Positions 33,850 through 44,630 of a DNA stretch of 64,000 bases are shown piece by piece. The notes below the pieces were generated by a model. The model saw nothing but the letters and a program-made list of their open reading frames with translations. It did not search any database and had not been told where the DNA came from. Each line of letters starts with the position of its first letter. Position 1 is the stretch's first letter. The position numbers and the translations under genes are program-made. Source of the DNA: Aricia agestis (taxonomy: Eukaryota; Arthropoda; Insecta; Lepidoptera; Lycaenidae); assembly GCF_905147365.1 (NCBI RefSeq), contig NC_056428.1, forward strand, positions 2,696,001 to 2,760,000. Reading direction: 5' to 3'.

Positions 33850-34167
33850 TTAGAGATGCTTGTCCCGAGCATCATTGTTACTGCCATGGTAACGCGCCAG
33901 ACGGTCTATGTGTACCACTTTGAATGTCCCTCTTGGTTGCTTTTGAATCCTGTAAGTCACGTCATTCAATCGGGTAACCACTTTGTATGGGCCGTCCCAC
34001 TTGGTCTGCAACTTTGGAGATTTGCCTTTTCGGCGAGTTGGGTTATGCAGCCACACCAGTGACCCTTCTTCGAAACCGCTTGTATTCGATTTCCGGTCGT
34101 ATCTGGTCTCCATGTTCTCACTTGACTGTAACCCATTTTCCCGAACCATGGCGTGTATATAACGCAT
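33850..34167 (-). pseudogene. 3' end of gypsy 1 pol, separated by a MITE
   Basis: Encodes 'RYIHAMVRENGLQSSENMET' to 'VVHIDRLARYHG', the integrase C-terminal (chromo-like/SH3-like) part that is continuous in gypsy 2. Here it is cut from the main frame by the 34180-34652 insertion. Confidence 0.85.
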
Positions 34168-34179
34168 CTTTTCCCTTAA

Positions 34180-34652
34180 GAGGATTCCACACCGCCATTT
34201 TTTCCATACAAACGTTGTCCCCTGTTTCCTCCCTGGATAATGCTAGTAGAGTTATAATTTTTTTCCTGAATATCTACGGCCACTAATACAATGTCCCTAT
34301 GTTTTCTTTTTTTTCATAATTTAATTATTAAATAAGATATGAACGTTCAAAAACCCAAAAAAATGGCCAGATTTTCCACTGTGTTCAAACGTCCAGAAAA
34401 CAGATTTGGATAGATTATACAAAAAAAGCAAAACATAGGAACACAGCTCAAGCCTTTTTTTAATCTTTAATGAAAAAAGTACTTAAATCGGTTAAGTTTT
34501 GGAGAAGGAATCAGGGGACAACGAATCGTTGATTTTCTGGATTTTCTGCAGTTGTCTCTATCGCGTTCTGCGGTATAGGCTTGAGGTAAGGGAGACAGCT
34601 ATAGATATTACACGTACTTTTTTTTCATTTCTCTAGCCGCTGTGGTATCCTC
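34180..34652. mobile_element. TTAA-flanked MITE (piggyBac-like) inside gypsy 1
   Basis: Inverted ends 'gaggattccacaccgcc' and the complement of 'gccgctgtggtatcctc'. Flanked by TTAA at 34176-34179 and 34653-34656. The second gypsy copy has the empty site 'gatttaagggaaaagatgcg' at 58066-58085, proving insertion. A TTAA target is the rule for piggyBac. 473 bp, noncoding. Confidence 0.9.
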
Positions 34653-37600
34653 TTAAATCGCAGACATAATCTGGTACGGTCTTTGGTTCTTCCGGTGATC
34701 CTCCTGTCAAAAGGTCTACTGGTACTCGTAGTTCTCTACCGTAATTGACATACGCCGGGGTAGCTTTTATGCTCTCATGCTCGGCGGTACGGTACGACAG
34801 AAGGAAGAGCGGTATATACTTGTCCCAGTCCTTTTGTTTGTCATCTACCAATTTCGCCAAATGCCTCTCAAGGGTCTGGTTGAATCTCTCAACCATTCCA
34901 TCAGACTGTGGATGGTACGCGGTGGTCCTCGTTTTATGCATTCCCAAAATTCTGCACACTTCCTGGAAGACCTGCGATTCGAAATTCCTGTCCTGATCGG
35001 AATGGATTTCTAGAGGCACACCAAAGCGAGATATTACTTCTTCGACTAGCTTAGAAGCAACTGTTGTAGCTTCCTGGTTTGGTATGGCGAACACTTCGGG
35101 CCATTTGGTGAAGTAATCCATGACAACCATGAAATACTTGTTTCCTGATTCCGTTACAGGAAATGGCCCAGCTACGTCAACTGCGATTCGTTCCCACGGT
35201 GCGCCAACGTTATACAAGCGCAGGCTCCCACGGCTCCTTGTCTGTGGTCCCTTCACTGCAGCGCAAGTAGTGCATTTGCGGCACCAATCCTGTACATCGT
35301 CTCGACAATGCAACCAGTAGAATCGTTCTCGCACTTTCGTTAACGTCCTCTTTACTCCTAGATGACCTCCTGATACGCCATCATGCATTTCACGGAGAAC
35401 ATCCGGTACTCTCGTTCTTGGGACAACTATCTGAAGATGGAACTCTCTGCCGTTGGTCTTCTCCCATTTCCGGTAAAGTATTCCGTTTTGAAGAATCAGA
35501 CTGTCCCATTGCGCCCAGTACGCCTTAGTGACAGCGCCAGTGGGTGCAACCTCACTCCAGATTGGCTTTACGTCATCCCGTTTCTTCCATGTGATGATGT
35601 GTCGAAGGTCGTCATCTCTATCTTGAGCCTCTCTCATACCATCATTCTCCCATGGACCCAAAGGACTTGTTTTCGTTAACTTTAATGTTACTTCATTAGA
35701 TTCCTGCTTAACACAATGTTTGCAGTCTTCCGAACACGGCCTTCGCGAAAGTGCGTCGGCATTCCCATGTGCCTTTCCGCTACGGTGTTCCGTCTTGAAG
35801 TCATACTCCTGGAGTTGTTCGATCCATCGAGCTACTTGGCCTTCTGGGTTCTTGAATTGTAGTAGCCACTTCAAGGCTGCGTGATCAGTTCGCAGTAAAA
35901 AGTGTCTGCCGATGAGATACTTGCTGAAATGTTGTAGCGTCTTTACGACAGCCAAGAGTTCTCTTCTTGTCACACAGTAGTTTCTCTCTGGCTTAGATAA
36001 AGATTTGCTGAAATATGCAATTACAACTTCTCTTTCACCCTGTTTTTGAGATAACACCCCTCCAATGGCCGTGTTGCTTGCGTCCGTGTCGACTATAAAC
36101 TGACCTTCAGGTTGTGGATACCCCAGGATTGGTGTTTCACACAGATGTTTCTTTAGTTTCTGAAAAGAATCTTCGGAAGTCTCGTCCCAAATAAACTGTC
36201 GTTTATCTTCTGTCAGCCGATGTAATGGCTTGGCTATCTCTGAGAATCCCTTAACAAAACGCCTGTAGTAGGAGCATAGGCCGAGAAATGCCCGCACTTC
36301 GGTTTTGTTCTTAGGGGTTGGCCAATTTTGGACTGCTTCTAGTTTCTCCGGGTCCGTCTGAATTCCATCACTGGAGATAACATGGCCGAGATAGTTCACC
36401 TTACTCCTGAATAAACGACACTTTTTCGGATTCAACTTTAACTTGGCCCCCTCTATTTTGGCGAAAACTCGTTCTAAGTTTCGCAAATGGTCCTCGAAGT
36501 CGCGGCCAACAATGATGACGTCGTCCAAATAGACTAAGCAAGCCTCTCCAACTAAGCCTGCCAGTACACACTCCATGAGTCGCTCAAATGTGGCAGGTGC
36601 GTTGCACAATCCAAAGGGCATGACGTTAAACTGCCATAGACCTTTACCGGTGGAGAACGCTGTCTTCTCCTCGTCTTTTGGATGAATTTCCACCTGCCAG
36701 TATCCAGATTTCAGGTCCAGGGTCGAGAACCATTTCATGCCACTCAAGGTATCCAGAGTGTCGTCGATTCGAGGTAATGGATAGCTGTCCTTCTTAGTGA
36801 CATCATTGAGACGTCTGTAGTCCACACAAAATCTTGTGCTGCCATCTTTCTTCTTCACTAATACAACCGGTGAGCACCACGGACTTGCAGACGGTTCAAT
36901 TATCTTATTCCTTCTCATGTCCTCCAAAAGGCCTTCAACTTCTTTTTCCTTTGCAATGGGTATCCGTCTTGCTCGTTGACGAATTGGGTTCTCGCTTCCG
37001 GTATCTATCCTGTGCTGAACCATCGACGTTCTTCCAAGGTCGCCTTCCTGACTGGAGAAGATTTTCGCGTGGCGTTGTAAAAACTTCTTAGCTTTCATGC
37101 TCTGCGAATAAGTCAGATTACTCTTGCAGTCATCGAGTAGCTCAGTCACTATTCCATAGTTGCTGGTGTTTGCTGAGTCTGAGCCTGTGATCGAACTACA
37201 CTTTCTCATCCAGACAACTTCCTCGCACTTTCCAATGACGTCACCTTTGTTCAAGCAGATCTCGCGATCACCAAGATTCAAAACCCTGACCACAGCGTTA
37301 CTGCTACCACTAACAAGGGTTCTCGCCGTCATTAGTTTTTGCGCTGATGTCTTGGTAGGTAAGTCTTCGATCAACACGCATCTATTTAACTTCTTCTTTC
37401 CAGCTGGCGGTAGTTTCACCAGCACTCTAGCTTCCGCTCGTCCAGGTATTATGACTTTCTTTACACATTCCACTTTCCCGCAAGCGCCTCCAAGGATGAA
37501 AATTTCTTCTTCACCACACTTGAAAACTCCGTCAGCGACATTAATTCTGCAGTTGTGCTTCTTCATGAAATCCAAACCCAAGATGCAATCATCCATAATC

Positions 37601-39609
37601 TCAGCCACGATAACGTCATGAGGGTATGAGGACTCCCCCACATTCATCGTAACTGACATTTCTCCCAGGACGGGTATTGGCTGACCGGAGGCGGTAAGAA
37701 GCCGACAGTTAATTCTCCTCTTGTGCCTCCTTGCGGCTTTTATCAAATTTGGGTTCACTATTGTTCTAGAGGCTCCTGTGTCTAGAGTCATTTTGCAGTC
37801 CATCCCGTTAATAGTCCCCTGAATCACCAGACTATTCCCGCTACTTGCTTGGGAGACAACCGTTATTGGGGCTTCCTCCGTGTCAGCCAGCACTCGCCCC
37901 TTAGTCCTGGCTTTTATTCGTTTCCCTGCTCCCGGGCAGGGGACGAAGCTCCTTGCTTCTTCGGCTCCTTGCTTCTTCAGCTCCTCTACTTGTTCCTCGA
38001 GCCTTTTCATCCTTGCCATCTGGGTCTCCCTCTGCGGGCAGTTGAGCTGAATATGGCCCCTCTCGCCGCACTTGTAGCACATGGCTCCAGAACTTCTCTT
38101 CGTAGGAGCCTTAATCTCCTTCTGTAGGCAGTTGAGCTGAAGATGGCCACTCTCGCCGCACTTATAGCACATGGCTCCAAAACTTTTCTTTATAGGAGCC
38201 TTAACCTCCTTGACTTCTTTAGAGACATCGCGGATCTTATAGGTCTGCCGTATGTCACGCCGGACAGCCTCGACCTCCAAAGCATGTGCCAATGCTTCCT
38301 TAAGCGAGGTGTGGTGACGTAGCCTCACTTCAGCTCTGACCTCCGGATCCTTGATTCCGTCGACAAATGCTTGCACAATATTCGTGTCGACCATCTTGGA
38401 ATCGGCTCCTGGGTTTGCCTTCTTGACCAGTTTTCCGATTTCCAACGCCCATCGTTGTAGTCCCTCTCCTGAGCGTTGGACTCTGTCACGCAGTTGGGCA
38501 CGGAACACGTGCTCCAGGTGTCGCTCCCCGTATCTGGATTCAAGGGCCTCCATCAGGTCTTTGAACCCATTTCCTGTATGTGCTTCCAGGACTGACAAGG
38601 CTTGCCCTCTGAGCGCAACTGTGAGAGCGGTCAGGCATTGTTCATCATTCCATCCGTTGGCAGAAGCAACCGTCTGGAATTGCTGACGATAAGCGTTCCA
38701 AGAAGTAGTACCGTCGTATGGTGGCACTTTAACTCTTGGTCCTTGTACCACTACGGAAGTTCCACTAGACGTCGCGATTCCTGTGGTTTCCACGCGCACT
38801 TTCCACTTCTGTAGTTCTGTGAGGCCAGTTTTCACATTTTCCACATCCACTCCTAGCCCGGTAACGCGTTCGTCCATTACGTCGACATCTTTACGAAGCT
38901 TAGTCACCGTGTCACTAACATCCTTTATAGCTCCAAGCGCTTTTTCTTGGAGGTCTTTTTGCTGCTCTTGTGATTCTCGAATCGCTCTGATTTCAGCCTT
39001 CTGAAATTCTTGCAAAGCGCCGAGCTTGCGGTCTTGTGACTCTTGTAAAGCGCCGAGCTTGCGGTCTTGTGACTCTTGTAAAGCGCCGAGCTTGCGGTCT
39101 TGTGACTCTTGTAAAGCGCCGAACTTGCGGTCTTGTGATTCTTGCAGAGCCTGAATTAACTCAATTAGGCTTTGTAATTGGGGAGCCACTTGAGGGGCCG
39201 CAGAAGCTACGGGCGATGCATGGTGGCTGGAGCCAGTAGGTAGAGGTTGAGTAGACGGAGCTCGGTGGGCGGAGCTAGTGGGCGTGGCCTGAGTGGGCGT
39301 GGCCTGGTGGGCGGAGCCAGTGGGCGTGGCCATGCCCAAAGTGGGCGGAGCCTGAGGGGCGTGGCCAGTGGGCGTGTCCCGGTGGGCGGAGCCAGTGGGC
39401 GTGGCTTCCACCAAAGTGGGCGGAGCCTGGTGGGCGTGGCCAGTGGGCGGAGCCATGTGGGCGGGGCCAGTGGGTGGGGCCTGTCCCTCAGTGGGCGGAG
39501 CTTGGTCCCCAGTGGGTGTGGCCTCCGCAACTCCTCTCTCGGAGTCAATGGCAGCAGCTCGCTGCGCCCTTGTCCTGACACTCCCCTTGAAGTCCTCTCT
39601 CGGAGTCAA
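34633..39609 (-). CDS. gypsy 1 gag-pol polyprotein, interrupted at the 3' end
   Basis: 1658 codons open, gag and pol fused in one frame. Order: Pro/Thr/Gly-rich repeats (about residues 15-130), coiled-coil repeats 'ALQESQDRKLG' (about 145-200), gag core, two CCHC knuckles ('CYKCGESGHLQLNC' and 'CYKCGERGHIQLNC', about 480-525), protease 'LDTGASRTIV' (about 610), reverse transcriptase with 'YLDDVIIV' (about 1026), RNase H 'VDTDASN' (about 1173), integrase zinc region (about 1400-1450) and catalytic region with 'IHSDQD' and 'VERFNQ' (about 1480-1570). The frame begins at TTG; the upstream ATG kept in gypsy 2 is put out of frame by a 4-bp insertion at the start. At the other end the frame runs into a MITE at 34652, so the last part of pol is cut off. 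It acts in retrotransposition: capsid, cDNA synthesis and integration. Confidence 0.9.
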   Translation of the reverse strand: MTPREDFKGSVRTRAQRAAAIDSERGVAEATPTGDQAPPTEGQAPPTGPAHMAPPTGHAHQAPPTLVEATPTGSAHRDTPTGHAPQAPPTLGMATPTGSAHQATPTQATPTSSAHRAPSTQPLPTGSSHHASPVASAAPQVAPQLQSLIELIQALQESQDRKFGALQESQDRKLGALQESQDRKLGALQESQDRKLGALQEFQKAEIRAIRESQEQQKDLQEKALGAIKDVSDTVTKLRKDVDVMDERVTGLGVDVENVKTGLTELQKWKVRVETTGIATSSGTSVVVQGPRVKVPPYDGTTSWNAYRQQFQTVASANGWNDEQCLTALTVALRGQALSVLEAHTGNGFKDLMEALESRYGERHLEHVFRAQLRDRVQRSGEGLQRWALEIGKLVKKANPGADSKMVDTNIVQAFVDGIKDPEVRAEVRLRHHTSLKEALAHALEVEAVRRDIRQTYKIRDVSKEVKEVKAPIKKSFGAMCYKCGESGHLQLNCLQKEIKAPTKRSSGAMCYKCGERGHIQLNCPQRETQMARMKRLEEQVEELKKQGAEEARSFVPCPGAGKRIKARTKGRVLADTEEAPITVVSQASSGNSLVIQGTINGMDCKMTLDTGASRTIVNPNLIKAARRHKRRINCRLLTASGQPIPVLGEMSVTMNVGESSYPHDVIVAEIMDDCILGLDFMKKHNCRINVADGVFKCGEEEIFILGGACGKVECVKKVIIPGRAEARVLVKLPPAGKKKLNRCVLIEDLPTKTSAQKLMTARTLVSGSSNAVVRVLNLGDREICLNKGDVIGKCEEVVWMRKCSSITGSDSANTSNYGIVTELLDDCKSNLTYSQSMKAKKFLQRHAKIFSSQEGDLGRTSMVQHRIDTGSENPIRQRARRIPIAKEKEVEGLLEDMRRNKIIEPSASPWCSPVVLVKKKDGSTRFCVDYRRLNDVTKKDSYPLPRIDDTLDTLSGMKWFSTLDLKSGYWQVEIHPKDEEKTAFSTGKGLWQFNVMPFGLCNAPATFERLMECVLAGLVGEACLVYLDDVIIVGRDFEDHLRNLERVFAKIEGAKLKLNPKKCRLFRSKVNYLGHVISSDGIQTDPEKLEAVQNWPTPKNKTEVRAFLGLCSYYRRFVKGFSEIAKPLHRLTEDKRQFIWDETSEDSFQKLKKHLCETPILGYPQPEGQFIVDTDASNTAIGGVLSQKQGEREVVIAYFSKSLSKPERNYCVTRRELLAVVKTLQHFSKYLIGRHFLLRTDHAALKWLLQFKNPEGQVARWIEQLQEYDFKTEHRSGKAHGNADALSRRPCSEDCKHCVKQESNEVTLKLTKTSPLGPWENDGMREAQDRDDDLRHIITWKKRDDVKPIWSEVAPTGAVTKAYWAQWDSLILQNGILYRKWEKTNGREFHLQIVVPRTRVPDVLREMHDGVSGGHLGVKRTLTKVRERFYWLHCRDDVQDWCRKCTTCAAVKGPQTRSRGSLRLYNVGAPWERIAVDVAGPFPVTESGNKYFMVVMDYFTKWPEVFAIPNQEATTVASKLVEEVISRFGVPLEIHSDQDRNFESQVFQEVCRILGMHKTRTTAYHPQSDGMVERFNQTLERHLAKLVDDKQKDWDKYIPLFLLSYRTAEHESIKATPAYVNYGRELRVPVDLLTGGSPEEPKTVPDYVCDLRGYHSG

Positions 39610-39645
39610 TTAATGGCATCTCCAAATCGCACTTCTGACACCAGT

Positions 39646-40191
39646 TGTTACGTGCTAGGGTTCGAGGATTTGGAGAGAAAGACCTGGTGACTCTCTTGAA
39701 GACTTTATTAACACTGCACTAAACACTAGGTCACAACACTTAGCACTAAGTCCAAACACTAATCACTAGGTCCAATCACTAAGCACTATCACTGTCCTAG
39801 GTCGTAGCCAAGTCGCAGGTTTCACTGGTTCACTCACTATTGATCACTTGATGTCGCCTTGAAGATCGCTCTGATTGAACTGACTTGCCGGACCTGCCTG
39901 CGGCTCTTTTTATATGGCGAGACGAATTCCAGAAATTTCCCGATTCACGTAAACAAGTAAACAACCGTGGGAAATTTCTAGGAAGCTCGGGCATGTACCA
40001 CAATAAAACTGCCGTCCTTGCGATAAGTGCAGTAAGTTGAATTTAATTTAGACCTTATGGACTCAGTCATAAGGTCTAAATTCAAATACGCTAACAAATA
40101 AAGGGTAAGCACGTAAACAAACATTGGACCTTTTTAGAAGGTTCGAGTATGTACTTGCGCACCACGTGTCCGTATACCATGTACCGTAACA
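39646..40191 (-). repeat. 5' LTR of gypsy 1
   Basis: 546 bp, paired with 33293-33838. It contains a TATAAAA-like box, an AATAAA signal and a 15-bp-arm hairpin (40045-40082). Confidence 0.9.
40045..40082. repeat. LTR hairpin, 15-bp arms
   Basis: 'aatttagaccttatg' and 'cataaggtctaaatt' with an 8-nt loop. The same hairpin occurs in all four gypsy LTRs (also near 33692, 51944 and 58519). Possibly a processing or promoter element. Confidence 0.85.
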
Positions 40192-40213
40192 TTATTTATA
40201 ACTTGTTGTCTTA

Positions 40214-40348
40214 GGGCCTGTTTCACCACTTTCTGATAAAGTGCCGAATAGGCTATTTTATATTTACAACTTTTTTGACAGATTATCCATACTTGTTCTG
40301 TCAAGTTAAGTGGTGGATAGCCTTATCAGGAAGTGGTGAAGCAGGCCC
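40214..40348 (+). mobile_element. PIF/Harbinger-type MITE
   Basis: 'gggcctgtttcaccactttc' to 'gtggtgaagcaggccc', flanked by TTA on both sides. Same family as 15187-15314. It predates the duplication, since 49438-49572 has it too. Confidence 0.85.
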
Positions 40349-42558
40349 TTAGAGTTGTACATAATAAATTATTACTAGCGGTCGCTCCACCCGCGTGGAT
40401 GTCGGTTACGGCTGCAAAAAGCCTACCCAGGACAGACTCGGTCAGCAAAATGATTCCCAGGTCAATTCACAGACTTCAACACTGACATCGACGACGCGGA
40501 CGCAGTCATTATCCGAAGGGATGCATAGTGCACACTGCACAGATTGTCTTCCTCCCGCACGCGCACTATACCGCTTGGTGACGCCCACTATCAAATTCAA
40601 AACTAAACGTCCAATTTTAATCATTTAAAGACCAAATGTTATCTACATAAACTGTACTTAGTGATGAAATAATTTATTTTCATAAGGATTTATCGCATAA
40701 GCATAATAAACTCGTTTAAATGTAGTCCAAAAAAAATTCAAGATTTTTAAATAAAAAAATGGTTATTGTCCCTCACTCGACATAGATAAGTATAGTGTGT
40801 CGCGGACTTTTTTGTAGATATTTATAAGATCTACAATTACTTGGAACATTTTATGGTTCTATTTTTTATAGTTTCGGCAGCGTACGCAAAATAAGTAACT
40901 TTTCTGGTTGATTTTACACCTGGCGTCCGTCCGAAAAACCCAAATATCATACGAAACCCAATTTTTTCCAAAATAAAATTTAGCCTATGTTCAGCAGAAA
41001 TAATTCAGGATTCATTGGCTTTTGCTTGGAGTAGTTTGAATAAAGCCAAAATCCTCGAACTTGTATCTATAAGGATAAAAAAGTTCTGTTGGGTACCTTT
41101 GGAACCTGGGTACACCCTGGTGCAAAATCTTACTTTTTGGTAGTATATGCCTGAAACACTTCAGAAAAAATAGAAATCACTATATGTTTCCATATAAATT
41201 TTGAGGAATTCCCACGATTACTCATGGATCCCATCATCAGGTCACCACTTTTATGAACATGGTACCAAAGTCAAGTCAAACCCTATACAACACAAAAAGA
41301 ATTTTCTAAATCGGACCACAAACAGCTGAGTAATCGTTGAACATACTTACATAAAAAAAAAAGATACATACTTACAGCCGAACGTATTACCTCCTCCTTT
41401 TTGGAAGTCGGTCAAAAATAGGTACATTTGATACCGAAGTTGGTAGATAGGTAGAAGGGCGCTGAAATAGGAAGATCTACCACAAAGTTGGTCGATGTGA
41501 CAACACTGGCTGTGACCATTCCTCGACTTCAAACAAACGGGCGAATATGCATGAGTTGGGCGTGAGTGTCACTTTCAACATGTTTCACAATGCTTATGTA
41601 AGCCATACACGCTACGGTCTATCGCCTGACCTGCGCAGGCACAAAAAACTGCACAGGTCTATCCCCACACACATTCCGGTCTACCTGCACAGGTGGACGG
41701 TGGACCTTTCCGATAGACCGTAGCATGTATGGCAGGCATTAGTAATAGTTGGGGAGGGGAAGAGCCAAGAAGAGATTTCGAGACAAGCTCGAGCGTGTCA
41801 GATTAAGCTTGTATAGGCTTCCGACATGACGTGTCTAGTTATGGTATAGAAATCAGATTTCTCACGTGGTGGGTTAATTTTTTTCTTAATATTGAAATGT
41901 CATTGGATCTGTCAGATTAAGATAGGGGATATTATTTAGTATACCCCAAATAAGCTTCAATATAAAGCACTGACGATTCAGAGGTTAGGTAAGCCTGTAG
42001 GAACATTTTGAAATATAAAAAATAAAGCTTCATTTTTTCCTAACTAAGCTTCGCAGATATTTTATTTTGCACTCAACTAAACGATTTAGTCGTTGTTGTC
42101 TAAAATATATATTTATAATTTACCTAAATATGCAATTTTCTGAATATTTTATTTTTCAAAACTTTAAAATGGCTGCAGTTTCTGAACCCACCGCTAAAAT
42201 AAAAAACCTGCCAGTATCCTTCCTTCCCCCTCCCTAGTTGTCACACTTCGTCAACCCTTAGGTGTGACATACATTATGGATGGACCGTTATCATTAGTTT
42301 ATTTTTTAAGTTTACACACACAACTCACTTACACTTTAAACTTTTGTTATTGTAACATATGGACAACATTGAGGGTGCCATTTCTTTAATTATATTATTC
42401 TGTCAATAATGTTATATTGTGACATTGTTAGTTGCTCCTAATAAATAAAATAGAACTAAGTAATACTAGGTAGGTATATTGTTTTAATGTAGCTTTTTAA
42501 TGACTATGATAATATAATATGATAGCTCAGATTATATTATTTACTTATAATACTTTAA

Positions 42559-42925
42559 CGCCTCCGTGGTCTAGTGGTATAGAGCGCGGCTCTTGACTCG
42601 GAGGTCGTGGGTTCGATTCCCGCGTTGGAAATATGTTATTTCCAACTTTGGTTAAGACAGTGCAGGCTGATCACCTGATTGTCTGACAAGTAAGATGATC
42701 CATGCGTCGGATGGGCATGTAAAAAGTCGGCCCTGCGCCTGATCTCCCGCCCCGGTCGTGTCGGTCTTCCGTCCCACTGGGTTATGAGAGTAATGGAATA
42801 GAAAGTGCTCTTGTGTACTGCGCACACACTTGGGCACTATAAAATTACTCCTGCGTAGCTGGCCTGGTTTCAATAAAACCGGCCACCGTCACCGAAATTG
42901 GTGTGGGTGCTATTATTATTATTAT
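42559..42925 (+). mobile_element. tRNA-derived SINE, copy B (uninterrupted)
   Basis: 367 bp. The head has 'tggtctagtggtatagagc' (box A) and 'ggttcgattcccgcg' (box B). The body includes 'ggctgatcacctgattgtct', and the tail is (ATT)n. Perfect 13-bp duplications 'tataatactttaa' at 42546-42558 and 42926-42938 mark a clean insertion. It would be transcribed by Pol III from the internal boxes and moved by a partner LINE, which is unknown. Confidence 0.9.
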
Positions 42926-43033
42926 TATAATACTTTAAAAAATTATAACCTAAAATAAACTCACAATTTAAAAATAAAAGTCAAGAAAACACCTTTTATA
43001 CGTTATGTGCTTCTGGTAATGAGTTAAAACAAT

Positions 43034-43674
43034 GGGGATTGTCCATTTTTTTTTAATTTTGCTCATTACAAAAACATTTCGAGGAATAAGGTCAGTGATC
43101 GTTTTTCTGTAGGTATATAAACGAAAAAAATACCTATTACTTACTTATATTTTTTAACAAATATGTGTGGCGGTACCCACAATTCGCCTAACATTCCTGC
43201 ATCGCGCTATCGAAGTTTCGGAGAACGGCAAGATATATACAACGTCTGAAATGACGTCAGTGGGCTTCGGCCTGACCGAGCATAACACCTCGCTCGGTCG
43301 GAAGATCTTCCTTTTCGGCCGCCACTAACAACGTTAAATATGTTTAACCTTTGTTTGACCTTCAATGGCGTTAAATTAGCAATAAATTCGACCAACATTA
43401 CGTTTCGAACTTTTGGTAAGCTTCTCGTATCAGCTTTCACATAATGAGAACTTGCATTTGACGAACCAGCCATTATAAATAAGATTGTAAGGAAAAAACA
43501 TACTGCAGAGGTCAATTATTGGCCACCGATGATAACGTCAGAGCGAAACTTTAAAAATTTATTGAGAAAAAACTAGCCAGTGAATTTCAAAATTATTTAA
43601 TTTATATTCTTAAAATACCCTATTTTAATGAAAAAAAATATAAAAAGTACATGTGATTTTTTTGGACAATGCCC
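43034..43674. mobile_element. MITE with solo LTR nested inside, copy B
   Basis: Inverted ends 'ggggattgtcca' and the complement of 'tggacaatgccc'. Copy A lacks the element: its DNA runs straight from the 'gagttaaaacaat' flank into 'gagtggccc' near 33030. Copy C has it at 59461-60798. Noncoding. Confidence 0.75.
43166..43335 (+). repeat. solo LTR of the miniature LTR element
   Basis: 170 bp, matching the LTRs at 59594-59763 and 60290-60459, with the same 7-bp flank 'aaatatg' on both sides (43159-43165, 43336-43342). The complete element occupies this site in copy C. Confidence 0.9.
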
Positions 43675-44170
43675 ATTGGGTGGCTTATTTAATTATTTTT
43701 TTAAGTCACAAAAAAATTAAACAAATAAATGAAGTTGGGTAGTCACAAAATATTAGAATTAGTGGGTAGGTTGAAAAAATTGAACGCAAACACCTCTTTA
43801 TACGTTATGCGCTCCTGGTACTTCATAGTTTAAAACAAAGTCATCTCGTACCTTCAACTGCCGGAGCACAGATCTGTGCGGGCGATACGTAGGTCATTAT
43901 TTTCGCTAAAATAAATCTTATCACAAAGTATTACCGTGCTTTATTGCTTGTATTCAATTGCCAGTAAAATAATCTACCACAGACAACATTACTCCTTCGT
44001 CTCTTTAAAAAAAACTACCATATGGCCACTAGACTCTTTTCAAATTTGGATGCCGACCAATGCCGACGCAACAACATTGATTGACAAAAAAGTGGTTTTT
44101 ACTGGGATTTTCCTAGAAAAGGTTCTTTACCTGATCCATTTTATTAAAATTTAGGTATTTTATACTACCT

Positions 44171-44630
44171 AAGGCCTAGGCGAAGACGGGCGATCAACCA
44201 TGATGACCGCTATGTTCCGCCTTAGGAGGGGAGCTCGGAGTGGCGGCGTGGGGATGCCGTTACCCATGGAACCGAGTCCCCGAGTTGGTCGCGATGCACA
44301 ACGTACTCCTGTGCATCGCAACGTAAGCCATAAATGGCTCATGCAAGCCCATTGGGGCCTCTCTTGGCCTCGGCGGGGCAAAAAGCCCCAACAGAGAAGA
44401 GCCTGCGCAGCAGCAGGCGCTCGCCGGCGGAGTCGTGGTGTAGGCTCACGCGATCCCGCGGCCCGCCCAAGGCGCATAGTGGAGTACCGCCGATATTTTA
44501 ATGGGTAGGGGCTGCGTCCACCACCATCTTCGGACGCAGCAGAGACCCACATACTTGCGGATAGGACCCCATCCCCCGCAAGATGCTTAAAAGCATTTTC
44601 TCGGCGCAAAAAAAAAAAACAAAAAAAAAA
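44171..44630 (+). mobile_element. 5'-truncated R1-type LINE, 3' end only
   Basis: GC-rich insert ending in a poly-A tail with one C. It is flanked by a target duplication 'ggtatttta(ta)ctacct' (44154-44170) and 'ggtattttactacct' (44631-44645). The empty site is seen at about 46473. It matches the 3' region of the LINE inside gypsy 2 ('attccgccttag', 'actcggggtg', 'gagtccccgag' on the minus strand of 53700-53830). No protein is coded here. Confidence 0.85.

Larger units (their letters stand above)
33293..40191 (-). mobile_element. gypsy-type LTR retrotransposon 1
   Basis: LTRs of 546 bp at 39646-40191 (5') and 33293-33838 (3') start TGTTACG/end CGTAACA and show no difference that I can see. 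The target duplication is TTAT. The empty site is preserved at about 49416 in the other duplicate ('ctatattatttataac'). The primer site next to the 5' LTR reads 'tggtgtcagaagtgcga', most like a tRNA-Leu 3' end. A purine tract 'aagaggggagtag' precedes the 3' LTR. One long gag-pol frame fills the inside and is broken near its end by a 473-bp MITE. No envelope frame is seen. Matching LTRs suggest a recent insertion. Confidence 0.95.

Noticed and set aside
39247..39690. Gly/Ser/Arg-rich plus-strand frames over the gypsy gag repeats
   Set aside because: They are antisense shadows of the Pro/Thr-rich gag repeat tract.
33293..40191. An envelope gene that would make the gypsy element an errantivirus
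   Set aside because: There is no frame between the end of pol and the 3' LTR in either copy; pol ends within about 15 bases of it.
40395..40628. A 77-codon frame identical at 49619-49852, as a conserved gene
   Set aside because: Identity comes from the segmental duplication. The frame has no family resemblance and an equally open shadow on the other strand.
44169..44609. A 146-codon minus-strand frame, also at 61293-61787, as a protein gene
   Set aside because: It runs antisense to a GC-rich LINE 3' end with a poly-A tail; open length follows from composition.
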